64,000 bases of DNA from Dellaglioa kimchii (GCF_046115505.1 NZ_CP170736.1:1452743-1516742), one strand, 5' to 3'. Counted from the stretch's first letter, positions 15,478 through 24,350 are shown. Notes: a model not told the origin generated them from the sequence alone. Numbers and translations are program-made.

Positions 15478-16149
15478 ATGATGAAACTTAAGAATTCCCC
15501 ATTGTTAAGACTATTCAAACTTAAAATTAATCTAGCTGATCGTGAAAGATTTGAAAAAGCAGGGATGGTTAATTTAACGACTTCAATTCAGCAAGAAAAA
15601 GGAACTTTAGCGATGTACAGTGCACATTTGGATGAAGCAGGTACTGAAAATATGGTGATTGAATCTTATCAAGACGAAGTTCACTATCAAAAACATGCGA
15701 ATTCTGCCCAATTTAAAATGTTTAGTAATATCGCATCTCAGGCAGTAATTGAAAAATCGATGATTAATTTATCCCCAGAACTACTGTTAGAAAAAACAAC
15801 AGCCTTGCATGAATTGATGCCTGTCAGAGTAATACTTAAAGTAACAAGTATTGAAATAGAATCGAATAAGGTTAAAGAATTTAGAGAAGCCTCATTGAGT
15901 GCTATGAAGCGTTCATTTGAAAATGAAGCAGGACTCTTAGTGACATACATTGCTTCTGTAGATGGCAACTTAAATCAATGGGTTTTCGTCGAAATTTACC
16001 GAAGTGATGAGGATTACCAAGCTCATTTACAAACAATGAATTTTAAAAAATATGCAACAGATACGGAAAAGATGGTGCTTAATCAACGGATAGAGACACC
16101 TATATCAGATGTTTTAGTTAATCAAGGTGGATTATTTTTTGAAAAATGA
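15478..16149 (+). CDS. Antibiotic biosynthesis monooxygenase (ABM) tandem-domain protein
   Basis: A 223-residue protein that appears to hold two ferredoxin-like ABM domains (about 12-100 and 115-205). The second half has the typical IYRSDEDYQAHLQTMNFKKY helix-strand, and the first the parallel ESYQDEVHYQKHANSAQFKM. Such domains act as cofactor-free quinol or polyketide oxygenases or as stress proteins. The start ATG 15478 directly follows the stop of the amidohydrolase gene, so translation is coupled and the two likely share a substrate. Function is inferred. Confidence 0.78.
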   Translation: MMKLKNSPLLRLFKLKINLADRERFEKAGMVNLTTSIQQEKGTLAMYSAHLDEAGTENMVIESYQDEVHYQKHANSAQFKMFSNIASQAVIEKSMINLSPELLLEKTTALHELMPVRVILKVTSIEIESNKVKEFREASLSAMKRSFENEAGLLVTYIASVDGNLNQWVFVEIYRSDEDYQAHLQTMNFKKYATDTEKMVLNQRIETPISDVLVNQGGLFFEK

Positions 16150-16194
16150 AGATAGAGCGGCAATCAAGTTAGTTGATTACCGCTCTATCTTTTT
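16149..16194 (+). terminator. Terminator after the ABM gene
   Basis: Stem GATAGAGCGG (16151-16160) with CCGCTCTATC (16180-16189), extended by AATCAA/TTGATT across one mismatch, and a T-tract. It starts at the stop codon. Confidence 0.9.
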
Positions 16195-16210
16195 AATTTT
16201 CCGTAAACAA

Positions 16211-16243
16211 AAGAGGTACTGATAATGTTTATCAGCACCTCTT
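16211..16243 (-). terminator. Terminator of the DUF805 gene
   Basis: A 15-bp stem: AAGAGGTACTGATAA (16211-16225) with TTATCAGCACCTCTT (16229-16243), one wobble, loop TGT. Read on the minus strand it ends in CTTTTG. Confidence 0.65.
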
Positions 16244-16268
16244 ATTAATAATCTAGTCTAAGTATAAC

Positions 16269-16634
16269 TTAACCCCAGCGATTTGATTTTCCGGGTAAAA
16301 CCATTAAAATAAAGAACCAAATACTACCGACTAATGGAACGAATTGGATTAAAATCCACCAACCAGAACGATCAGTATCATGTAAACGACGAACTGTAAC
16401 AGCAAAGTTTGCAATCCAGACGATAAACATAACAATATTTCGACCTGTCATAAAAGTAAGTTCACTAAAATTATAAATCGAATCGATAGGATGACCAACA
16501 AGTGAGGTATAAAAATAAATAATAATTGCGCCTAAGATACTATTAATAACTGTAGGCCACCAATAGTCTGATCTATTCGATGTGTCAGAAAAATTAAAAA
16601 TATTTTCCCAGAAATTTCTGTATGATTCAACCAT
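16269..16634 (-). CDS. DUF805 membrane protein
   Basis: A 121-residue inner-membrane protein of the DUF805 (YhaH-like) family. It has the typical N-terminus with FWENIFNFSDTSNRSDYWWP, then three to four hydrophobic helices, RRLHDTDRSGWW near residue 87 and the C-terminal LPGKSNRWG. ATG 16634 is preceded on the minus strand by GAGGAGG. The family function is not known. It is convergent with the ABM gene. Confidence 0.88.
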   Translation of the reverse strand: MVESYRNFWENIFNFSDTSNRSDYWWPTVINSILGAIIIYFYTSLVGHPIDSIYNFSELTFMTGRNIVMFIVWIANFAVTVRRLHDTDRSGWWILIQFVPLVGSIWFFILMVLPGKSNRWG

Positions 16635-16837
16635 ATGCTTAATCCTCCTCTTAAAACTTTCAATAAGTTAACTATTTCTATTTAATTATAGTATAAATAA
16701 ATAAAAATTTATATTGATATGCTTGATGCCGAAAAATAAGTATCGTACAACGATTATTTAATTGACTTAAGAAAACAATCACCGTATTATGAAGTTAGCT
16801 TCACATGAAGTTTATTTCATACTGAAAGGTGTTCATC

Positions 16838-17053
16838 ATGCAAAATAAAGTTAAAGAATACAGAACTAAGCTTGAATTAACACAGGAACAATTAGCTGAG
16901 AAAGTTCAAGTTTCTAGTCGAACAATTATCTCACTTGAAAAAGGTAAATATAAGCCATCCATAATGTTGGCCTATCGTTTGAGTTTATTGTTTGATTGCC
17001 AGATTGAATCGTTATTTCAATTAAAGGAAAACTTAGAGATGGAGGAGAATTAA
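16838..17053 (+). CDS. XRE-family helix-turn-helix regulator, small
   Basis: A 71-residue DNA-binding protein made of one HTH_3 domain: VKEYRTKLELTQEQLAEKVQ, then VSSRTIISLEKGKYKPS. ATG 16838 lies 8 nt after AAAGG; an upstream GTG overlaps the RBS and was not used. The gene runs into the membrane-protein gene with a 1-nt gap. Such small HTH plus DUF-type membrane-protein pairs are common in Firmicutes. The target is unknown; autoregulation is likely. Confidence 0.88.
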   Translation: MQNKVKEYRTKLELTQEQLAEKVQVSSRTIISLEKGKYKPSIMLAYRLSLLFDCQIESLFQLKENLEMEEN

Positions 17054-17054
17054 A

Positions 17055-17492
17055 ATGAAAATCTATAGTTATCGACATTTTTTTGTGGGTTTATTTTTTA
17101 TGTTTGTGGGGATTGCCTCAATTTGGATAATGAACTTAGATTTTAAAGATGCTTTTGATTGGTCAAAATTGATTAGATCATTTATTAATGTTGTCTTATC
17201 ATTTGGAATTGCGGCCTATCAATTTTATGTAACTTTTTCTAAAAAAGGACTGAAAGAAGAACAGCTGGAGAATGCGGATGAACGAAATAAGTTGATTGAT
17301 CAGTCTGTGAACGCAATGATTGGAAAAATTATGAATAGCATGATTTTAATTCTAGCGTTTGGTTTTATCATTTTGTGGGCGTTTCTAAAAGTAAGTACGT
17401 TATTATGGATTGGTGCACTACTTTTCTTTTTATATACGAATATAATAATCATTTCAATAATATTAGCGATATACTACGAGAAAAAGCTTTAA
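17055..17492 (+). CDS. Hypothetical four-helix membrane protein
   Basis: A 145-residue protein with four likely membrane helices (about 8-28, 38-60, 93-113, 116-140) and a charged cytoplasmic loop at 64-86 (KKGLKEEQLENADERNKLID). The ENADERN loop is reminiscent of small membrane proteins that sit next to XRE regulators. ATG 17055 follows GGAGGAG within the end of the HTH gene. It probably senses or responds together with that regulator; this is inference. Confidence 0.75.
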   Translation: MKIYSYRHFFVGLFFMFVGIASIWIMNLDFKDAFDWSKLIRSFINVVLSFGIAAYQFYVTFSKKGLKEEQLENADERNKLIDQSVNAMIGKIMNSMILILAFGFIILWAFLKVSTLLWIGALLFFLYTNIIIISIILAIYYEKKL

Positions 17493-17526
17493 TAATAGAG
17501 GCGTAACAGGTTAGGAGGTTTTTGGC

Positions 17527-18231
17527 ATGAAGAAAAATGTGTTAATATCAATCGGTTTTTTGATGGTAGTCTTTTTAGGTATCTTAGGATTTAAAACATT
17601 AATTCAAGTTAAAGAGACACAACCGGTTAGTTGGGCTGAAATTAGTCAAATTCAACCAACAGAAAATATAAAATTAACCCAAAAATATAAAATTAACGCA
17701 GGAACAAATGGCTTGCCAGTCCAAGCAAAAATAGTCGTCGGCGGTGATGCCATATTACCGCATAAAAATTATGCAACACCCGCTGATTGGACCATTAAAA
17801 AAGGGTCAAAAGATGCATCAAACATGAAAGTTATATTTGATCTTAAAAATTCGAAAGTACGTGGTGCTAAGGTACAACTAAATACGTCAGATGCGTATTC
17901 TGGAGGTCCAATGCCTGCCACAATTCCAATTAAAATTGGACAAATCCAAGGCAAACTACAAGAAGAATATGGTCATTTTAAGGAAACGACAACTATTGTA
18001 ATTGGAGATAACACGTGGTATCTAAGTGTTATCCTTGAACCTAAAGTTAATTCAATTCACTATCTTTATTATCGAATTGAAGACACAAGTAGTGTTAGTG
18101 ATTCGACAATTGTCGTTGATTATATGACTAAACTTAGAGCAGCTCAACAAAATCCCGCAGGACTAATGAATGATTTGGGTGATGTTGAAGCGGTCATTAA
18201 AACACTTTCTAAAACCTCTGTGGCGTCTTAA
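17527..18231 (+). CDS. Hypothetical exported or membrane-anchored protein
   Basis: A 234-residue protein with a single N-terminal hydrophobic segment (about 5-24) after MKKN, without a lipobox, so it is probably membrane-anchored outside the cell. The rest is polar and beta-rich with no motif I recognise. AGGAGG lies before ATG 17527. It is 34 nt downstream of the membrane-protein gene in the same direction and may be co-transcribed. The function is unknown. Confidence 0.65.
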   Translation: MKKNVLISIGFLMVVFLGILGFKTLIQVKETQPVSWAEISQIQPTENIKLTQKYKINAGTNGLPVQAKIVVGGDAILPHKNYATPADWTIKKGSKDASNMKVIFDLKNSKVRGAKVQLNTSDAYSGGPMPATIPIKIGQIQGKLQEEYGHFKETTTIVIGDNTWYLSVILEPKVNSIHYLYYRIEDTSSVSDSTIVVDYMTKLRAAQQNPAGLMNDLGDVEAVIKTLSKTSVAS

Positions 18232-18292
18232 CCTATGCTATAATTTAAGGACGTAGAATTATCTGAGAAAATGAGCAAAGAGAAAGGATTAT

Positions 18293-20044
18293 ATGAATCC
18301 ACAATCAGTTTTAAAAGAAAAATTTGGGTACGACAATTTTCGCCAAGGTCAAAAAGAAGTTATTGATCGTATTCTAACAGGTGAAGATGTTTTAGCTATT
18401 ATGCCTACAGGTGGCGGAAAATCGCTATGTTACCAAATTCCAGCACTTATATTAGATGGACTAACGTTAGTGATATCTCCTTTAATTTCTTTAATGAAGG
18501 ATCAAGTTGATGCTTTAAATGAAAATGGTATTCCAGCAACATTTATCAATAGCACGCTAGATTACACGGAAGTTCGTGAACGATTTAATCAAGCTGCTCG
18601 TGGTGAAGTTAAATTACTTTATGTGTCACCAGAACGATTAGATTCTGATAGTTTCATGGCAGATTTAGCAGAGTTAAGAATTGATCTCGTTGCTATTGAT
18701 GAAGCCCACTGTATCTCACAATGGGGGCACGATTTCCGTCCTAGCTATTTACGCTTAACGGAAACGATTCAACGTTTGAATTCGAATCCGACGATTATTG
18801 CATTAACAGCGACAGCGACAACGCAAGTAGCCGCAGATATTATGCAACGATTATCAATTATACATGAAGTTAAAACAGGCTTTTCACGTGAAAATTTAGC
18901 CTTCCAAGTCGTTAAAGATCAAAATAGTGATCGTTTCTTACTCGAGTATTTAAAGGGACAGAAACAACAATCTGGTATTATTTATGCAAGTACGCGTAAA
19001 GAAGTCGAACGGTTAACTAAATTAATAAAAAAAGCTAAGATTAAAGTGGCAATGTATCATGGCGGTATGCAAGAAGATGAACGTCGTCAGAATCAGGAAG
19101 ATTTCTTGTACGATCGTGTTCAGGTGATGATTGCGACGAATGCATTTGGGATGGGAATTGATAAAAGTAATGTCCGGTTTGTAATTCATGCTCAGATACC
19201 TGGTAGTTTAGAAGCTTATTATCAAGAAGCCGGGCGTGCTGGACGAGATGGCTTACCAAGTGAAGCAATTTTACTTTTTAATTTAAAAGATGTTCAGATT
19301 CAACATTTTTTCATTGACCAATCTGAAATGGATGACGTTAATAAAAAACATGAGTATTTAAAATTACAAGAAATGACGCAATACGCAAACACGCAACAGT
19401 GTTTACAGCAGACAATCGTGAATTATTTTGGAGATGAAGCACCAAAATGTGGTCGTTGTAGTAACTGTTTGGATACGCGCGATGCACAAGATATTTCGAT
19501 TGATGCCCAAAAGGTTTTATCATGTGTAAAACGGATGGGTGAACATTTTGGTAAAGGGTTAGTCGCACAAGTTTTAACAGGTTCAAAAGTACAAAAGGTG
19601 ATGCAGTTTAGATTTGATGAATTACCTACGTATGGATTGATGAAAGATCAATCGCAGAAGGAAGTTTCTGGATTGATTGACTATTTGGTTGCGTCAGGGT
19701 TTTTACAAGCTTCAAGCGGACAATATCCGGTTCTGCAACTTGCTGCAGAAGGTGTTGGTGTCTTAAAAGGTGAGACCAAAGTTACGCGAAAAATGGCTGT
19801 GAAAGTTAAACAAGCATTACCTGAAGATAATGAACTATTTGAAGAATTAAGACAATTACGTCGAGAATTAGCAGAGGAACAAGGTGTACCACCATTTGTT
19901 ATCTTCTCTGATAAAACGCTATATTCAATGTGTGAAGTTATGCCGGAAACGTTAACTGATATGTTGGATGTTAAGGGTGTTGGTGAAAGCAAATTGGAAA
20001 AATATGGTGAGTTGTTCTTAGACATATTAAATGCAGAAAATTAA
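18293..20044 (+). CDS. recQ: ATP-dependent DNA helicase RecQ
   Basis: A 583-residue 3'-5' helicase for recombination and replication repair. Walker A PTGGGKS is at about 38-44, DEAHCISQWGHDFRPS from 136, motif VI QEAGRAGRDG near 310, the zinc-binding cysteines C...CGRCSNC near 370-392, and a C-terminal HRDC domain from about 510. This is the shorter form typical of lactobacilli. A TATAAT at 18239-18244 is a likely -10. RBS GAAAGGA. ASCH and VOC genes follow closely. Confidence 0.95.
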   Translation: MNPQSVLKEKFGYDNFRQGQKEVIDRILTGEDVLAIMPTGGGKSLCYQIPALILDGLTLVISPLISLMKDQVDALNENGIPATFINSTLDYTEVRERFNQAARGEVKLLYVSPERLDSDSFMADLAELRIDLVAIDEAHCISQWGHDFRPSYLRLTETIQRLNSNPTIIALTATATTQVAADIMQRLSIIHEVKTGFSRENLAFQVVKDQNSDRFLLEYLKGQKQQSGIIYASTRKEVERLTKLIKKAKIKVAMYHGGMQEDERRQNQEDFLYDRVQVMIATNAFGMGIDKSNVRFVIHAQIPGSLEAYYQEAGRAGRDGLPSEAILLFNLKDVQIQHFFIDQSEMDDVNKKHEYLKLQEMTQYANTQQCLQQTIVNYFGDEAPKCGRCSNCLDTRDAQDISIDAQKVLSCVKRMGEHFGKGLVAQVLTGSKVQKVMQFRFDELPTYGLMKDQSQKEVSGLIDYLVASGFLQASSGQYPVLQLAAEGVGVLKGETKVTRKMAVKVKQALPEDNELFEELRQLRRELAEEQGVPPFVIFSDKTLYSMCEVMPETLTDMLDVKGVGESKLEKYGELFLDILNAEN

Positions 20045-20064
20045 ATTCTTGAAGGAGAGTTCAT

Positions 20065-20526
20065 ATGACAATTTATGAGTATTGGCAAGCATTTAAAAAG
20101 GTAAATAAAATTGAACATGATAATTATGATGCATGGTCATTTGGCGTCACTAAGAAAGAAACGTTAGAATTAGGTCAATTAGTTTTAGATGGTCTTAAAA
20201 CAGGGACATCGTCAGCCTATAATTTATATTTTGATGAAGAACCTTTACCAAAAGTTGGCGATTACAATGTCATTGTTGATTATAAAGATAATCCAATGGC
20301 GATTACGAAAACAACAAAAGTTTATGTGACACCATTTAACGAAGTTACAGAAGAGCATGCTTTTCTTGAAGGCGAAGGCGATAGAAATTTAGCTTATTGG
20401 CGTAGTGTTCATCAATCTTTTTTTGAAGAAGAATTAGAAAGTGTTAATAAGACATTTGATGAGACGATGCCAGTAGTTTGTGAGGAATTTGAATTAGTCT
20501 TTCCAATTGAAACAACAGAGGTTTAG
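20065..20526 (+). CDS. ASCH domain protein
   Basis: A 153-residue protein with an ASCH (PUA-like) fold, recognised from WSFGVTKKETLELGQLVLDG, the KTGTSSAYNLYF motif near residue 46 and WRSVHQSFFEEEL near 112. ASCH proteins are proposed RNA-binding proteins, and some hydrolyse N4-acetylcytidine. RBS AAGGAGAG. It lies 20 nt after recQ and overlaps no gene. The substrate is not known. Confidence 0.87.
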   Translation: MTIYEYWQAFKKVNKIEHDNYDAWSFGVTKKETLELGQLVLDGLKTGTSSAYNLYFDEEPLPKVGDYNVIVDYKDNPMAITKTTKVYVTPFNEVTEEHAFLEGEGDRNLAYWRSVHQSFFEEELESVNKTFDETMPVVCEEFELVFPIETTEV

Positions 20527-20530
20527 GCTA

Positions 20531-20911
20531 ATGAAAATTGAACATGTTGGTTTATGGGTAGGGAATCTTGAAACAATGCGTGATTTTTATGTGACTAATT
20601 TTAAGGCAACTTTTGGTGCGCGTTATGACAATGTGACTAAAGGATTTTCGTCATATTTCTTAAGCTTTCCAGATGGTCAAACAAGATTGGAAATTATGAC
20701 GAGAACGGATATTACAGATTGCTATCCTGATGGATTTGGTTATGCACATTTAGCCTTTTCTGTTGAGAATCATGCGACCGTTGATCAAATGGTGATTGAT
20801 TTTAAAAAATCTGGTATAGAGGTTGTTAGTGGCCCTCGGACAACAGGGGATGGCTATTATGAAGCAGTCATTTTGGACCCTGAAGGAAACCAAATTGAAC
20901 TTGTAGGTTAA
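20531..20911 (+). CDS. VOC-family protein (glyoxalase/bleomycin resistance fold)
   Basis: A 126-residue metal-dependent VOC protein: KIEHVGLWVGNLETMRDFYV at the start, GYAHLAFSVEN in the middle, and DPEGNQIELV at the end, giving the usual His and Glu metal ligands (His4, His73-like, Glu in QIEL). ATG 20531 was chosen over the upstream frame because the homologous start MKIEH begins there. It lies 4 nt after the ASCH gene, in the recQ operon. It could be a lactoylglutathione-lyase-like or detoxifying enzyme; specificity is unknown. Confidence 0.87.
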   Translation: MKIEHVGLWVGNLETMRDFYVTNFKATFGARYDNVTKGFSSYFLSFPDGQTRLEIMTRTDITDCYPDGFGYAHLAFSVENHATVDQMVIDFKKSGIEVVSGPRTTGDGYYEAVILDPEGNQIELVG

Positions 20912-20932
20912 AAAATAAGATTGAATCACGAG

Positions 20933-20963
20933 AAGGGCATCCCAGAAATAGGATGTCCTTTTT
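20933..20963 (+). terminator. Terminator of the recQ-ASCH-VOC operon
   Basis: Stem GGGCATCC (20935-20942) with GGATGTCC (20951-20958), one G-T pair, then TTTTT. Confidence 0.8.
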
Positions 20964-21012
20964 GAGTTTGAAATTAAATTTGGTGCATACTGTATGAGTC
21001 GGCTATAATTAA

Positions 21013-21026
21013 TGAAAACGGTTAAA
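21013..21026 (+). promoter_or_regulatory. cre-like site upstream of Gfo/Idh gene
   Basis: TGAAAACGGTTAAA agrees with 13 of 14 positions of TGWAANCGNTNWCA. It lies just after a TATAAT at 21004-21009 and before the RBS. Confidence 0.65.
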
Positions 21027-21046
21027 TGGAAATGGAGATAAGAACA

Positions 21047-21991
21047 ATGAATTTTGGAATTATTGGCTACGGTAATATTGCAAAGCGATTTTATGAAAGT
21101 ATTCGACATACAAAAAATGGACAAGTTACAGCAATTGGGTCAAAGTCATTATTTAATGACCATGTGTTTAAAGCGGAAAATCCAAATTTAACCATTTATG
21201 ATTCATATCAAGCTCTTTTAGGTGATGATTCGATTGATGGCGTTTATATTGCATTACCACATCTGTTACATAAAGAATGGTCACTTAAGGTGTTGAAGTT
21301 AAATATCCCGGTATTTTGTGAAAAACCGGCTGTACTAACAACGACAGATATGAAAGAAATTGAGTTAGCTTCAAGAGAAAATAAAACCTTATTTGTTGAA
21401 GCATTTAAAACAAAATTTAACAGCGGTATGGATCATTTAAAACAAGATTTAGCTTTAATTGGACCCATCCAAACTATGTCAGCTAACTTTTGTTCTAATG
21501 CTATTCCATCTCAAAAAGCGACGTCATATTTACTTCAAAAAGGGCAGGGTGGTGCTTTGAACGATATCGGTACTTATCCAATTGGTTTTGTGTTAGACAT
21601 TTTGGGTTCAGATATTTCGCGTATTGAATCAAAATTAGACATGCATAATGGGATTGATGAAAAATTCTCGGCAACGATACATTTTGAAACAGGGGCTCAG
21701 GCGTTCATTGAAGGCGCAATAAATGAAGCTAAACCGCGAGTTGCGATTATTGTTGGGCAACAAGGTCGTATCGTTATTCCAATGTATAATCGAATTGAAA
21801 AATATACGATTGAATTAAATGGTGGACAAAAAATTGAGCGGGACTATAACATTGTTGGAGATGATATGACGCTTGAAATTCAAGCTTTTATTAATCTAGT
21901 TGAAACTGGTGCAAAGACTTGTGAGCGACATAGCCTACAGGATACGTTTAATATTATTCAGGTTATTGAAAAAATAAGGCAAGGTGAGTAA
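21047..21991 (+). CDS. Gfo/Idh/MocA family oxidoreductase
   Basis: A 314-residue NAD(P)-dependent oxidoreductase acting on a sugar or polyol. The Rossmann motif is GIIGYGNIAKRF at 4-15, the catalytic EKP motif is FCEKPAVL near 91, and the substrate domain contains GGALNDIGTYPIGF near 173, with the usual Asp. ATG 21047 follows GGAGA (21034-21038). It has its own promoter with a cre. It lies upstream of the beta-glucoside operon and may process a related sugar. Two other paralogues are in the window (37078 and 55772). Confidence 0.9.
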   Translation: MNFGIIGYGNIAKRFYESIRHTKNGQVTAIGSKSLFNDHVFKAENPNLTIYDSYQALLGDDSIDGVYIALPHLLHKEWSLKVLKLNIPVFCEKPAVLTTTDMKEIELASRENKTLFVEAFKTKFNSGMDHLKQDLALIGPIQTMSANFCSNAIPSQKATSYLLQKGQGGALNDIGTYPIGFVLDILGSDISRIESKLDMHNGIDEKFSATIHFETGAQAFIEGAINEAKPRVAIIVGQQGRIVIPMYNRIEKYTIELNGGQKIERDYNIVGDDMTLEIQAFINLVETGAKTCERHSLQDTFNIIQVIEKIRQGE

Positions 21992-22006
21992 GCCTTTAAG
22001 TTAACT

Positions 22007-22035
22007 TTGACAGCGCTTACTATATTTGATATACT
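22007..22035 (+). promoter_or_regulatory. Promoter of the beta-glucosidase operon with overlapping cre
   Basis: TTGACA (22007-22012), 17-nt spacer, TATACT (22030-22035). A cre-like TGACAGCGCTTACT (22008-22021, 12 of 14) overlaps the -35 box, so CcpA should block initiation. Confidence 0.8.
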
Positions 22036-22050
22036 TAATTTGTCAAATAA

Positions 22051-22080
22051 GGGCTGTAACTGATTCGATCAGGCATTACC
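22051..22080 (+). promoter_or_regulatory. RAT site (LicT antiterminator target)
   Basis: Ribonucleic antiterminator with the BglG/LicT-type core CTGATTCGATCAGG, overlapping the 5' arm of the following terminator by 6 nt (22075-22080). Folding the RAT and folding the terminator are therefore mutually exclusive. The core is identical to that at 60957-60985. Confidence 0.88.
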
Positions 22081-22122
22081 TATTGATAACTATTTGTTTA
22101 GTTATCAATAGGTAATTTTTTT
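22075..22122 (+). terminator. LicT-controlled terminator before the GH1 gene
   Basis: An 18-bp stem, ATTACCTATTGATAACTA (22075-22092) with its complement at 22099-22116, 6-nt loop, and a run of eight T. Confidence 0.9.
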
Positions 22123-22203
22123 GAAAAAAACAGGTAAAACCTCTATTTGAAATAGTTCACAGATACATAAGTTAAACAAAAAACTTTGAAGGAGTGTATT
22201 AAT

Positions 22204-23664
22204 ATGTATAAAATAGATTATCCAAAAGGGTTTAAAAAAGGTTTCTTATGGGGTGGCGCAACAGCTGCAAACCAAGTTGAAGGTGGCTGGGATGTAGATG
22301 GAAAAGGGATGACTACTGCTGAAGTTATCCGTAAATCTGAAAATAGAACAGAAATGAATCTTGGTTCTGTCACAATGAAAGCTATTGAAGAAGCTATGGG
22401 TGATAAAACCACTGACCATTATCCAAAACGTCGTGGGATTGACTTCTATCATAATTATAAAGAAGATATTAAATTATTTGCAGAAATGGGTTTTAAAACG
22501 TACCGAATGTCTATGGCATGGGCACGAATTTTTCCAAATGGCAATGAAACAGAACCCAATGAAGCTGGGTTAGCATTTTATGACCGCGTTTTTGATGAGT
22601 TAGCTAAGTATGGTATTGAACCTGTTGTTACATTATCGCATTATGAAATGCCGCTTGATTTGACGGTTAAACAAAATGGGTGGGCAAGCCGCGATACAAT
22701 TGCTAGTTTTACACATTACACGGATGTTGTACTTAACCGTTTTAAAGATAAGGTTAAATATTGGTTAACGTTTAACGAAATTAATGTTAGCTCATTTGGT
22801 TTCATGGAAACGGGTGCTGTTGATAGTGAATTAACACAGAGAGAACAATTACAAATTCGTTATCAAGCTGTTCATCACCAATTTATCGCAAGTGCTTTAG
22901 TAGTTGAACAAGCACGGAAAATTAATCCTGATTTTGTGGTAGGTTGTATGCTTGCTAGAATGCAAACTTATCCATCAACGCCTAATCCAGCAGATGTTCG
23001 TGCTGCGCAAGAAAATGATAATTTAAACTTGTTCTTCACGGATGTTCAAGTCCGCGGTGAATATCCTGAATATATGAACCGCTATTTCAAAGAAAACGAT
23101 GTTCATATTGTGATGGAGCCAGGGGATGAAGCTATTCTTAAAATGGGTAAAGTTGCGTTTCTTAGTTTTAGTTATTATATGTCAACGGTCACTTCGGCTG
23201 GTAAAACGGGTGATACATCGTTAGGCAATATGATTAATGGTGAAAAAAATCCTTACTTAGAAACAAGTGACTGGGGTTGGCAAATTGATCCCATTGGATT
23301 AAGAATTACACTGAATGCAATGTGGGATCGTTATCGTGTACCGCTATTTATTGTTGAAAATGGAATTGGTGCCCTTGATAAGTTAGGCGATGATGGCAAA
23401 GTTCATGATGACTATCGAATTAAGTATCTTGAAGAACATATCATTCAAATGAAAGAAGCTGTTATGGATGGTGTTGATTTGATGGGGTACACAATGTGGG
23501 GCTGCATCGATTTAATTAGCGCATCAACTTCAGAAATGAGTAAACGCTATGGGTTCATTTATGTTGATCAAGATGACGATGGAAATGGCTCATTGAAACG
23601 TTACAAGAAAGATAGTTTTGATTGGTATAAACAAGTTATTAAAACAAATGCTAGTGACATTTAA
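22204..23664 (+). CDS. GH1 6-phospho-beta-glucosidase
   Basis: A 486-residue cytoplasmic glycoside hydrolase family 1 enzyme splitting PTS-phosphorylated beta-glucosides. The acid/base Glu is in TFNEIN (Glu192) and the nucleophile in IVENGIG (Glu385). The SEMSKRYGFIYVD segment near the C-terminus has the Ser-Lys-Tyr pattern of phosphosugar-binding members. ATG 22204 follows AAGGAGTG. Expression is predicted to need LicT antitermination and relief from CcpA. No PTS gene is adjacent; the PTS at 62032 may supply the substrate. Aryl-glucoside against cellobiose specificity cannot be told. Confidence 0.93.
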   Translation: MYKIDYPKGFKKGFLWGGATAANQVEGGWDVDGKGMTTAEVIRKSENRTEMNLGSVTMKAIEEAMGDKTTDHYPKRRGIDFYHNYKEDIKLFAEMGFKTYRMSMAWARIFPNGNETEPNEAGLAFYDRVFDELAKYGIEPVVTLSHYEMPLDLTVKQNGWASRDTIASFTHYTDVVLNRFKDKVKYWLTFNEINVSSFGFMETGAVDSELTQREQLQIRYQAVHHQFIASALVVEQARKINPDFVVGCMLARMQTYPSTPNPADVRAAQENDNLNLFFTDVQVRGEYPEYMNRYFKENDVHIVMEPGDEAILKMGKVAFLSFSYYMSTVTSAGKTGDTSLGNMINGEKNPYLETSDWGWQIDPIGLRITLNAMWDRYRVPLFIVENGIGALDKLGDDGKVHDDYRIKYLEEHIIQMKEAVMDGVDLMGYTMWGCIDLISASTSEMSKRYGFIYVDQDDDGNGSLKRYKKDSFDWYKQVIKTNASDI

Positions 23665-23675
23665 AGGGAGATAAT

Positions 23676-24347
23676 ATGATGAATTTAAATGAAATAAAGA
23701 ATGGGTTAGTTGTTTCTTGTCAGGCACTAGAAGGTGAACCATTATTTAGTTCATTTATCATGGGGAGAATGGCCCTTGCAGCTGAAATGGGTGGCGCTGT
23801 CGGGATACGAGCAAATTCAGTTTCTGATATTGTAGAAATTAAAAAGCAAGTAAAATTACCATTGATTGGCATAATCAAACGAGATTATGCAGATTCAGAA
23901 GTCTATATTACAGCAACGATGAAAGAAGTAGACGAATTGCTGTAAACGGACGCTGAGATTATTGCCTTAGATGCAACTGTTAGACAACGACCTCATAATG
24001 AAAAAGTGACTGATTTAGTCAATAAAATTCATGAAGGAAATAGATTAGCCATGGCTGATATTTCTAATTATGAAGAAGGGGTTACGGCTGAAAAAAATGG
24101 ATTTGATATGGTTTCTACAACGATGTCAGGATATACAGAATATACGGACGAAAGGGATAGCCCAGATTTTGATTTACTAGAAAAGTTAATTAAAAATCTT
24201 AAAATCCCTGTCATCATGGAGGGCCATACAACGACTCCAGAAGAAGTTAAGAGAGCATTTGATATTGGCGCATTTTCGGCAGTTGTCGGTGGCGTTATTA
24301 CAAGACCTAAACAAATAACACAACTATTTGTTGATAAAATAAGTTAA
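23676..24347 (+). pseudogene. nanE: N-acetylmannosamine-6-P 2-epimerase, interrupted by a nonsense codon
   Basis: NanE converts ManNAc-6-P to GlcNAc-6-P. The whole 223-codon frame is present and aligns in one frame: NGLVVSCQALEGEPLFS at the start, GGAVGIRANS, IIALDATVRQRP, LAMADISNYEEG, VIMEGHTTTPEE and AVVGGVITRP near the end. A single TAA at 23943-23945 falls between VDELL and TDAEIIALDAT, where the family has an ordinary residue. So this is one point mutation or a sequencing error. It lies 11 nt after the GH1 gene in the LicT operon, an unusual partner for nanE. No other nan genes are seen. Confidence 0.88.
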
Positions 24348-24350
24348 ATA

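Noticed and set aside
19338..20025. Minus-strand frames inside recQ
   Set aside because: Antisense to conserved RecQ zinc and HRDC domains; no start signals.
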